64,000 nt of DNA, from NCBI GenBank assembly GCA_942159475.1, contig OW804098.1, forward strand, positions 116,347,225 to 116,411,224, in the 5' to 3' direction. The stretch comes from Sthenelais limicola (Eukaryota > Annelida > Polychaeta > Phyllodocida > Sigalionidae). Within the stretch, counting starts at the first letter, position 1. Every line of letters starts with the position of its first letter. Under the pieces are notes generated by a model that made no database searches, was not told the DNA's origin, and saw nothing but the letters and a program-made list of their open reading frames with translations. The translations under genes and the position numbers were made by a program. Shown here piece after piece: positions 33,701 through 45,700 of the stretch.

Positions 33701-36700
33701 GTATTTCTGTGACCATTTTAAGTGGAAATATAACTTTTGTTACTGGTGTCACAGTAGGGGAAGCAACAATTAGGAATAAGCCCCATTCTCCAGAGAATTA
33801 AAAGATCAACTGATTAAAGCTAGGGCATTTGTGTTACAAAAGACACAAGAAAAACATTCATATATTACTATGAAATAGGACGTTTCATATACTTTTATGT
33901 AACTTTATCAACAGTATTCCAATAATGGAGCTTGGAAAAGCCTAGAATTTAGGCAAATAAATTCAAGGGTTGAAACAATAACATATATATATAGGTCGAA
34001 TGGCCTGAAATATCATCACATGGCCTTGAATCCTGTTGGAATCTTTGAAACGGCCTTGGAATGTTTGGAGATTCTCAGTTTCTTACAGAGGGGTGTGTGT
34101 GTGAGAGGGGGTGTAAATAGGTTATGAAATAGTTCGTTTATAGTTTATGGCATAAATCTTAGAGTAAAACATACTTCTACTCTGAGCATAAATGCACCTT
34201 CAAGTATCAAAATATGTACCTAGAACACAAACTATTTCATGAAACCTTAATGTACTGATAGCACTGACTTTCTGATCTGTATTACCTTATACAACTAAAT
34301 AATTCTCAGAAGCAGGCCAATATGAATTCAGAGAATATCCCAATGTTACTTTAATCTTTTGAAGTAAAATCTACAATTGAAAATAGAATATACAATAAAA
34401 ATGAGTATTAAGGAAAATACTTGGATGCTCTTAAGAGCTCCTTGAATGGTGAGGAGGCATAACTAATGCTGTATTTAAGAAAAGTTCAAAACCAAAACCC
34501 TTAAATTTAACAAAGAATGTCTAGTCACATATTAAAAATATTATAATTACATATAAAATATTATAATTATGTTCCTTGAAATAAAACTTGAAACCGCGCC
34601 CCCTCCTTTTGAAAATCCTGGATCCGCCCCTGATAATAGGTTATATCTAGGGACTGAGTGACTCACCTTCCTGTGACACATCACATTTCCATGAATGCAA
34701 GCAAATTCTTTTCTTCTTTTAAATTTATTTATTCCCCAGTTCAAGAAATTAGCATACTAGAGAAATGTAATTTATTAAATTTAATATTTGACTGAATAAA
34801 ACCTTTTTATAAAAAATCATATTGGCACTTAAAATAGTCAATGAAATATGCTGGGACTAGCAAAATAATGCATACAACATTAAAGTTTCCTTTTAAAAAA
34901 ATGTTTTCGAAACTTATTTCCCTGTGGCACATCACATATGGTGTTTACTATGTGTACGTTTATTGCACCTGTGCCTATAGGGTTCTATAAGCAGGAGTAA
35001 CCACAAATGGATCAGATTTTCAGAAAATGTACAATTGGCAGCTCTATAGATTTAGTACATTATGCTAAATCAGGCTGCAATTTGGCCAATACTAGGTAAA
35101 TTCGAGTATATATGTGGCATTGGATTGACTCTAGCAATGTGTTTGGTTATGTTGAACTGTATTTTGAACTTTATTTTCGTCTGAAATTTGGGTTATTTGA
35201 GAGGATTGGTGAAGTTGAAGTGTACATTTTCTGAAAATCTGACCCAAATATGTTGACACATCCCCACACCAAAACACATGTTGGTCAGTGCTTGCATCCC
35301 TCCTGTGTGGTCACCTGAAACCACAGAGGGGGGCAGGATATGATAGGGACGTGTGATAAACTAAATAAAGGATTGCTGGCTTGATGGCCTGATCCATTAC
35401 ACCCCTAATAACCCCACTCGTACCTCGTGCGGTTATTGGGGTTAATGGATGGCCATCTTCTCCAGCAATGCTTTATTCAGTAATTATTATACACGCATTT
35501 CTCTGAAAACAACGTATCTAGAGTGAGTTACGCATAGTGAGTTATGTGGGGTTGTCATGGCAACTAATCTGTTTTGTTACTAAAATTACCGCTGAAATTC
35601 AAATTTATGGCTCGATTTTTTTCTAATTTTATGATTGAAAGCATATGTAATATATCTGTTAAGTTAACCTGCATTTATAATCTATACTTTAAACACCAAG
35701 TGCAGGCGTTATTTGATAGTACACACAAATTACCTGAGTCAGACCCGACTGCTTTGGCAAGACGTACGTGAGGCAGCTTTAGGTGAGACTTGACCATCTC
35801 CACCGCCTTGGATAAAGATATTCCCTCCTTTAACCGACTCACTCTTCCCGCTCCTTGGTTGGGTATAGGTGCCTGGCAAATATACAAGTTGTACCATTTT
35901 TATAACTTCACCCGATGGTCTTCGATAATTGAATGCATTCGTAAGGACCTTGAACTACTCATATTAATCATCGTCTTTTTTAATTCATTTAACTATAACA
36001 CTGACAGCAACAACTATATTTACAGCCATTCTCATTACGACTATCAAAGCCATTTATCTGCTATTATTTAAAAGTTGTGTTAAAAGTTGCTTAAAACTAC
36101 ATCCATGCGTATTTTTGTATGCTCCGATTAAATATTATATTGGCCTTGAATGAATATAAAAAAAAAATAAAAAAACCAACATCCATAAAGATTCGTGAGA
36201 AACAATCATAATTGGTATTTAAATTTGGTGTAATTCATCACAACTTGTACAACTAGAAGAACTTGATTGGCTCTTGGCTCTTAGACAAATAAAAAAGAAA
36301 GTCAGAAAAACAACTCTAAGGTTTATTCATTTTCCATACTCCGAAGTCTACTTGTCAAACTAAAGGTATAGTTCATCAGCAGTTGGTAGAAAATAACTCC
36401 ATTGATTTATAAATGGGGCAAAGGAAACCCCTAGAACTGAAAACAGACCATCCATCGTGATAAATGTACCATCGGTTGAATTAATCAACAAATTATTCTT
36501 CATCAGAAAATGGATCAGAAAAAGGGAAAACAACATACTCCACATAAAATCTTGGAAAGGACATTTTATTCAACACAACGTTACCTTCTGTAACTCAGTG
36601 ATCTCTATGGTGCTTTTTGCGGAAGGATTTTGACTAATGTACTTGACTAGAGATGTGAGGCCATCTGAGTTTGAATTGGCAGAGAGACGAAGTATTTTAG

Positions 36701-39700
36701 CTCCCTTGTGTTCACCCCTGTTAAAATAAAACATGGTCATTATGTTAAAAAAATCAGCGAATGTACTATTTGTCGTTGTTATATAATTACACGTATAAAC
36801 AAGCAAATGTATTATTTGTCATTATTATACACGTGTAGTGAATCGCCTTTATAGTAAAGTGCTTTATTACTAGAGGCTAATTCCAACCCAGGTTCGACTA
36901 CGGCGGACACGGCTCTCGACGAAGGCAAGGAAGAACACCAACACGGAAATGTCTCTTTCGTTAGGTTTATTGCCACCCACGACCAGACTGCAAGTCAAAC
37001 AGACCCGGCTCAGTCCCAGCATGGAACCGAACTGATCCACTCAAAGCCTTAGAGTGAATACCTTACACCTTACAGGCAGGAGCAAGGTCACACTTGTCCT
37101 CACATCATAAAAGAGGTGTTGCACCAGGCAAACAATATCAGTGAATACAATACATAAGAATAGGTCGTACAGGAATACAGTAAATGGTTATACACGATAC
37201 ACATTCTGCTGTAGTTGAATAGACTATAAGATTCCTGTAAATGGGTGATAATGGTAAAACATATCTCTCTTGTAGTTAACACAAATCCGAAAGCCCATTC
37301 CGTGCTCAGTGAAGCGTTACGGAGACACGGGGAAGGTCAAGGACATTTGATTTATACACACTCTTGACGCGGAGGGCTATATATAACCTCCGATTTACTA
37401 CAATACCCCCTCCATAATTTAAGATTTTTACCAACTTTGTAAACAATCTATACGGGAGTAATAAATTATACATCAACATCAACACGGAACATCAAAGTAA
37501 AGTAAGAAATGACATAGAGAATTAACATTGCGAATCAGTACAGGCAGGAGCATACTTGTGACCTCCGCACGAACAATAAATCGCGACATCTCTAGAATTA
37601 CATTTTATCTTGTAAGTGATTCCTTCTGAATCAACATACTCAAAAGTTTTAAACAGCCTTTACATAAGGAGCTTTGGTAGACCTGCTACAACAAAACATT
37701 TCATTTATGAAAAGCACCAGGCTGTAAGTAAAATGTACTAAACTTCTTACGAATCGGCGGAAAAAAATTTCCGGCTTCCGAGGTTGTTCCGAGTCAGCAG
37801 CTGTCAATCCGTTTGAATCGTCAAGAGGTAGTCAGAGTCCAAGGTTTATCAGCGGTTTCTTACATTTCCGAGCTTTCAGGTTTCCGAGGGGCAATTCCGG
37901 GTTATCAAAGGGTCCATCCATCCACACGTACAGGTTCCGGGGTCAGGGGCAAGTCCATGGTCGTTCCGCATCTCAAGGTAATCTTGAACAGTAAGTAACC
38001 AGCGTGGCTACTTTAGCAAAAACACTTTTACGTCCCACCATCTGGTTTCTTTACCTCCTCAGAACCAGTTGGGGCACTACCTGCGGCTGCAGGGGTGTTC
38101 ACTGTCCAATTCCTTCCGGGGGTTAACGGAGTCTCCCCTGGAAGTTCTTGCCTTAGTAAGGGGAGAGGTTGTGCCATGGTCTCCCGGAACAACCTTCCCA
38201 TCATCATTAGGTTCCGCATTTCGTTGAAGTCTACTTGACCTCCGAAACCGGTTCCCACCAAGGCTTGCTGTGGCTGCATGGGAGGTATTGCCTCCATTCC
38301 CATGCCAGCACTCCACATCCGTGTCGGGGTAGTGCCACCCAGAGGGCGGATCCCTGACATGATGTTCTCCGTCTGCTGTGACCCGCTAGAGGATGAAGGA
38401 TTACGGAAAGCCTCCAACTCCGCCCGGAGAGCGCTAATCTCTTCCAGTTGGGACTGGATTTTCGCATCTCTCTCCTTGAGCCACGATCTCTGGTCTCGGA
38501 TCAGACCGGCTTGCGCACGATTCTCCTCACGAAGAGTCGTTAGCTCGCGGATCTGTTCTCGTACTGTTCTCAGCTGTGACAGTGGTTCCGCCAAGGTCTG
38601 GAACGCTGCTGTCACTTTCTCTCCAACCTCCGTTAATGCATCGTTGGCCAAATCCAACACATCACGGACTTCGGTCTCACTTCTCTCCAGTAGCTTTTCC
38701 GTGGAAGCTTGCTCCGGGAGCTCCGCTTCCAACTTAGCACAGGCCTGCTGTGCTACTGGATTCAGTACTTTCGCAGTCTTAGGGGCAGGAGAAGAGCTCC
38801 GGTCACTGCACATGGACTCAGAGCGAGAGGAACTGGAACGTTCTCTCCTTCTCTTCTTCTGCTTCTTTGTCTTGCCTTTGCTGGGGGATGGCTCCGGGTC
38901 AGGAGCACATCCTTCCGCTGCAGAAGGCGTTTTCCGGTCTCTAGGCTTAGCAAACTGCCTCGAGCTGGTGGAGGACTTTCCAACCGAGGTAGCTCGCCTC
39001 ACCTGCTGTAGGTCTTCTGCAGTCAGATAACTCATCAAGTTAAACCTGGGGGACAGCTCACGAGTGGGCGTCACCGCCATGGCTTTCCGGACGGCCTCTG
39101 ACAATCCCTTGTTGTGGCACACTTCCTCTCCGTACTGCAAGTGGCGCACAAGCTCACATCTCCGGTCTAGCCTCTGCTGGCAACGGGCAGAAGGGCAGGT
39201 CCAGACCTCCAACCTGGGAGTGTGCTCCTCACACAGGTGGCGGAATAGTCTCTGCCTTGTGGCGTAGACACGGACTCCTTTTCCGTTGAAGGGAAGATAC
39301 CGGCAGACGGCAAAGGGACAACGGAAGCCGGGCTCCCACAAGTCCACAGCGCCCACAATCTTCTCATAACTGCCTGTGTCCACGGAACCCATCCTGAGCA
39401 GACTCGGGAAGAGTTGGCTTTCGTAACGGTCCATCATACCGTGTTCCAACCCCTCCACATCTGACTCATCTTCACTCTCCTCGGCCATGGTAGCCATGGC
39501 GCCGGGGATATCCATATCAGGGTTCACGTTCACCACCCCTACTCCGGTGTCAAACGTGGAACGGATGTCAGTACCACGCGGAAGACTCCGGAACTGGCTG
39601 TCCCTCCACACGGAACGACGTCTGTGGGATTTCACCACTTTCCTCTTTCCTTTCTGGCTCGAAGGGGTAACACTCTCCTTGCTCTGGGTATCACTCTCCT

Positions 39701-42700
39701 TCGAATCAGACTTCTTAGTGGTAGAGGTAGTCTCTTCCACTTCCATGGGCTGGACCACTACTCGGACTTCAGCGAGTTTCCGAAGTGTGTCCCGTCCACG
39801 TTCAGCGCCTTGTCGACCCGTAGCTGGGGACTTGGACGCTCTCCGGGTCTTGCTAGTAGACTTAGCTGGAGACTCCTGTTTCCGTCTCCCGCGAGAGGAC
39901 TGCCGTGTCTCCACGGAGCCTTTCCCGGTATCACGGACATCTTTCTCCGTCAGAGGTTTCATCTCAGCTACATGGTCGGGACCGTTACCGGTCTCTTCCA
40001 GCAACTGGGATTCCGCCTCCACGTCGAGCTCGTGGTCGGAACCACCAGACTCGCCCAAGTCTACGCTAGCAGCTTTCTCATGAGTATCCGATTCACTCAT
40101 TTTCAGTCAGTTTTCTCAAAGCTCAGGATTCACAGGATACACTTCAGACGGCAGCGGTCACGTTGAGTTCTCGTTCCTATAACATAACATTACATGCTTA
40201 GTCACCGGGACGATTGCAACCAGAACATTATGTACATAATATTTCGTTAAAAATCACTCCGGGAGACAGTGAACTGAGTAGTACCATCCCCAAGAATGTT
40301 TTGTAACTAAAAACAGTATTCCCGGAACCCTAGGGTGGACCAAATCAGCGTAATACTCGATAGAAATACTAGCGTGGTCACACCGCTTACAGCTTTCAAC
40401 ATGGCGGCGTGGGTCGTAGCGCCGGTGATCTATCTCCACACACAGAAACACCGAAACTTTCGTCTTATACTAGACGTACGACTCCGCGTCAACCATCTAC
40501 AGTGTCTTAAAAGCATTCTTTCTCAAGTAGTTCAACTATCAAATACTACCTCATAGAACATTCAAGCAAGGAACAGTGGAATAAGGTGCATGATAGAGAA
40601 GCGTACTTACAGGTTGGCGGTCGGAAGCAAAGTGAGCCACGAGGCGGAGAGAACCAGTGTCAACCGGATGCCACTTCCGTTAGCACCACCTGTTTCAACG
40701 CTAGTTCGCCCTCTCGCCGTACGCTCGCAGCGCCACCGTGTCCCGCCACTACCTGCCGGATAACGTTACCCGGTTTTGCATGTCTAGCATAGGCGTACGG
40801 GGTTCAGACCGGAGTCTTTACCACCGCAACCCGCTATTCTTTCCACTGAGACAAGAGTGGAATTGAATTCCATTCATTTTCATAGGTAGCAACGCTGTCA
40901 AATAGCAATTTCAAGTCATTTCAGACAAGATCCAGGGCAAACAGTACCACGAAGTTAGATTCTCTATGCTTCGCAGCCCTAACCCAAGCCAGGCTGTACA
41001 GCTCCAGTTGCTCTAGCAACTACTAATTCCTGGAATCAAGGTTACTCCCAGCCACATGGAACATCCAGTTCGCATGTGTCGTTCGGGGACTTCAGTGTAT
41101 TTTTCCGTCTTACACTTCCAGTCGACTTCTCGTTGTGTTTACTCGGGGAATCAGATCATAATTCCCCTTGTTGGCACACACAACATGGTCTAAACTCCCA
41201 ACTGTAACCGATCTGGAGGACGGCGCACTCGTTTTCTCGTTACAGTTTTCCCAGGGGATACGTCCTGATCTCCCTTCTTCCCTCTTCCGTCTCCAGTCTT
41301 CCCTTTAGCTCCCCTCGGCCTACCTCTCTTCACTTTGGGAGAGTCAGGTTTTGGCGGAGCCACAGTGTCAACTGGAATCTTCCGAGGTCGGCCTCTCTTT
41401 CTATTGGGAAGCACTGGTATTACTCTGGTTTTACCCATCGTTTTACGAGGTCTCCCAACTTTCTTCTTCTTTTCTGTGCTAACTCTGGGGGCGGCTAGCA
41501 CGGGAGGAGTGTTATCTTTCACCCCCTCCGGCTTCTTCCGTCTTCCCCTTTGTTTCACACATACAGAGACTTTATCTTTCTTTTTCAATTCAGGACATTC
41601 CTTCCCCGGAAGGACTTTGCCACTTTCCAGCCTCAGGACATCGCGTCCAGCCTCTTTCAGAGCACGGAATTCTGGTGTTCTATCTAGATTTACCACCTGA
41701 ATAGGTCCATTCTCGTCAAAGGCAGGTTTGAGATAATCCACATGACATCTCACGATACCCTTTACTGTCTCAAGTTCATAGGTTGTGCCTCCTATGAATC
41801 TTTTCACCTTGAAGGGCCCATCCCACTTGGGACCGATCTTCTTACTAGCCTGAGGGTGGTTGTAGCGGTATACAACAGCACCCACTTCAAAGCGTCTAGG
41901 GTTTGCTTTCCGGTCATAATCTCGTTTCTGGTGCACTGCCGATACTCCGAGATTATCCCGAACAAACTGATGCCCTAGCCTCATCCAATGTCTTAGGTTC
42001 TCAACGAACGCCACACGACATGGGAAATCCAGGGTACCCGGCTCTACTCCGTAGATCAAGTCCATCGGAGTGACCAAGTCCGTCCCGAATACGATAGAAT
42101 TCGGCGTGCACAGCGTGTTCGCGTGTACGCTAGCCCGATAGGCATGAGCAATACACGGAGCCAGCATGTCCCAGTCCGTGGAACTGTAATCCGTCAGACA
42201 AGACAGCTGCTCCACTAGGATCCGATTAAATCTTTCCGCCTGCCCATTAGACTGCGGTCTATACGGCATGGTGATCAATTTCTCGATTCCCAGCATCTCA
42301 AACAGACTCCTCAACAGGGTAGATCTGAATTCCGGGGCTCCGTCCGTTTGTAACGACACAGGGCACCCGAAGCGCAAAATCCATTCCCGGAAGAGCACTT
42401 CCGCACATCGCTCTGCTGTGTGATCTGGCATCGGATAGGCCTCCGCCCACTTCGAAAAGTGGTCCACCACAACCATCACATAGTTGTTTCCCCGAGGGGT
42501 AGGGTGAAAGGGACCGATAATATCCAAAGCCACTCGGCTCCATCGTTCTCCATGCAATTCCTTCTTCAGAGGGGTGATTCCGCCACCACCTCTCGTCTTC
42601 CGCATACTACATTCCGGGCAGGCCCTAATCCAGCGCTTCAGGTCTCCCCTCATGCCAGGCCAGAAATATTTCAACTTCACAGCCCAAGAGGTCTTGAAGA

Positions 42701-45700
42701 ACCCAAAATGACCCATGGTCTTAGGTCCATGCACTCCACGGAATATTTCTGAACGGAGAGCAGTAGGAATAACCTTACTGACGTACGTTCTTCCAGTGCG
42801 TCGCCGAACCCAAGTCAAGCACAACACACCTTCCCTCATCCTCAAACTCCCCAAGTTATGGATGTAGGTACAGTATTCATCCGACTCCCCTGACAGTGAC
42901 TGCTTGTCCGGGGGCGGTTTCCTACCTTCCAACACATCGATAACTCGCTGGATCAGCGGATCATCCTGCTGAGCCTTCTGGATTATCTCGTTCGGTGAGG
43001 CCATTGTCACAGTTGCCTCAGCGACAACTGCTTCATGAGCCCCACAATCTTCACAATCTAAGCGTCCGCACTTCCGCGTTGGAAGTCGAGAAAGCGCGTC
43101 AGCATTTAGATGTTTCTTCCCCGCCCTATGGAGAATCATGCCCTGATCCAGGCCATACTCTTGCAGTTGAGCTAGCCAACGTGCAAGCATGTCCATTGGA
43201 TCTTTGAAGTTGAGCAACCACCGCAAGGATGCGTGGTCCGTCCGCACACAGAAATTCCGGTTCCCTAGCAGGTAATGCCGGAACTTCTTCAGATAGGTGA
43301 GTACTGCTAGAAGCTCTCGCTTCGTAGCACAGTAATTTCGTTGGGATTTATCCAAGCTGTTGCTTGCATACCCAAGTACTACCTCCTTTCCGTCTTGTAT
43401 CTGGGACAGGACGCCCGCCATGCCAAACCCACTAGCATCCGTATCAAGGATAAACTTCCCTTCTTTCTGGGGATATCCCAACACTGGAGCTGTAGTTAGC
43501 AATTCCTTGACTCCGCGGAAGGCAACTTCACATTCCGGAGTCCATTCTATGGATCTAGCATACCGCTTATACTTTCCAGCTGCGGTTACTATTGCTTGCA
43601 AGGGAGCGACAGTCGAGGCAAATTTCGGCTGAAATTCTCGATAATAGGACGCGAATCCTATAAACTGCCGGATCTCCTTTGCGTTCACTGGTCTCGGCCA
43701 ATCTTGGACCTTCTGCACCTTCCTAGGGTCGGCGCGGATGCCCTTGTCTGAGACCAATCTGCCCAAGTATTCCACCTCTTGGCGGAAGAGTTCACATTTC
43801 TTGGGTTTCAATTTCAATCCATAGTCCCGGATTCTCTCCAGGACGAGTCGGAGGTTCTGGAGACATTGTTCAAACGTTCTCCCGAACACCACCACATCAT
43901 CCAGATAGACTAGGCAAGACTTCCATTTAAGGTCGTCTAGCATCCGATCCATCATTCGCTGGAAGGTAGCCGGAGCATTGCACAGTCCAAAGGCCATTAC
44001 TTTGAACTGAAACAATCCCACACTGGACAGAAAAGCTGTTTTGGCTTTGCTTTCCTCATCCATGGCTATCTGCCAGTATCCGCTTTCCAAGTCGAGGGCG
44101 CAGAACCACTTGTTTCCGCCTAGCGCCTCAACACATTCATCAATTCTGGGGAGCGGGAAGCTATCCTTCACCGTCACGGAATTCAACTGGCGATAATCGA
44201 CACAGAAACGCTGAGTACCATCTTTCTTTCCTACCATCACGATGGGTGCTCCCCACGGACTAGTAGAGTGCTCAATGCGTCCCTGTTCGTACATCTTCCA
44301 GATCTCTGCTTCCGCTGCGTCACGCTTTGCCACCGGAATCCGCCTATATGGAAGTTTGATAGGGCGGGCATTCGCAGTGTCAATGACGTGACGGACCACA
44401 TGGGTACATCCGGGCTTTTCTTTCCACCCGTCTCCAGGTAGAGAAAAGCACCCCCTAAACTCGTCGAGGAGACCAAACAGCCTTGACTTCTCACTAGGAT
44501 CCGTCAAGTCCGTATCTCGAACAAGTTTCTTCAGCGGACATTCCGTACTAGGTGGTACGGGAGTGTCCGGCATAATCAGCTCATCATCTACTACAGACGG
44601 TATTTCTACCACCTGTATTGAGTTGACGATTGCTTTCTTGATCTCTTGATCCACCCCCTCCGGACAAGTAAGAGGGGACGATTGCAGCGTCACCTCACTT
44701 ACTTTTCCAACCACCACATCTCTATCAAGACGAAGGGTTTGGTCGGACGGATTGCTGAAGGCTACCACAGCAGTCGGACTGACAGCCGATATATACGTAT
44801 CAAGGCTTCCCAGGGCAAATTCAGTCAGCAATCTCTGGTCGGGCTCGAACATCAAACCTATTGATGCGTCAGAGCCCCTGCGAATGTCAATCTTGGCCAG
44901 TGTGACCGTATGAGGTTGGATAATCACCGCTTCCCTCAGTGTTACCTGGTATCCATCCTCTGTCTCCTCCACCTTAATCGACTTCACAGAGGGACTCGGC
45001 TGCTTTGAACGGGGTCCACGCCAGTAGTGCATTTGTACTGCGTCCTCTCCGTTATTCAAAGCTAGTTTCCCTGAGCAGTATACATCACATCGATGCACGT
45101 GATCGAAGTCACGAGCAAGTATTCCGGCCTCGGGTCCAGACAAACCCGATACTACCAGACAAGTGATCATATACGTCCGCCTTCCCATCGCCACAGGAAT
45201 CACAGCACATCCGTGTACAGTAATCCGAGAATCATTACCCATCGCGCACGTCAGACGGGACGGAGCCATCGACGGTGGGCGTTGGAGGGAATCATAGAAT
45301 TTCTTAGTAATCAGGCTTGTGGTTGCACCTGGGTCCCACAGAAATTCACCGACATCCCCATTCACAGATACCGACACGTACCATCTCTCACCGATCACAG
45401 GATCGTGATTTCTCAGGGTTCGCTGCTCATTGCTGGATATCCGACTGATACGAGCTATGGTGTTGGGACCTTCCTCCGCTATCACCACCTGCCCTATCAC
45501 TGCTTGGAGTCCGGGTTTACCCCACCGCACATCGGTGTCTCCCGAACTACCCTCAACAAGGTCACACAGACCCACCGGGCGAGTGCGCTCCCCAGGCAAC
45601 CAGACGTCAGTATCCGCGTTCCAGCCAGAAGGACTTACAATGCCTTCCCTTGCCGTACTTACGGGAGCCAGAGCCTCACTCCCAATATCCACACAATTCG

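Larger units (their letters stand above)
32158..35733. other. NIF3L1 intron 5 contents
   Basis: Contains a relative of the copy-A MITE (32345-32515, sharing GAGATATCA and AAGCCGATTC), a dispersed repeat (32760-32905), and a minisatellite of about 30 bp (33120-33262; AACATGTCTGAACGTGCA, CTGTCCCTCTC). It also holds a solitary transposon terminus (about 34595-34632, CAGGGGCGGATCCAGGA on the minus strand, a common hAT-type end), a complete MITE, a palindrome and a second repeat (listed separately). Confidence 0.6.

Noticed and set aside
34547..34744. Minus-strand ORF containing GADPGFSKGGG
   Set aside because: Translation of a common transposon terminus (CAGGGGCGGATCCAGG), not a gene.
36360..36545. 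Minus-strand ORF just past NIF3L1 exon 4
   Set aside because: It has a hydrophobic start, but exons 4 and 5 of NIF3L1 join in frame without it and it matches nothing in the family.
38028..40100. Third gypsy ORF as an envelope gene
   Set aside because: No signal peptide, transmembrane helix, cleavage site or cysteine pattern of an envelope; zinc-finger and nuclear features instead.
38278..40166. Plus-strand ORFs of 100-250 residues
   Set aside because: They lie antisense to the intact third ORF of the gypsy element and have no motifs; shadow frames.
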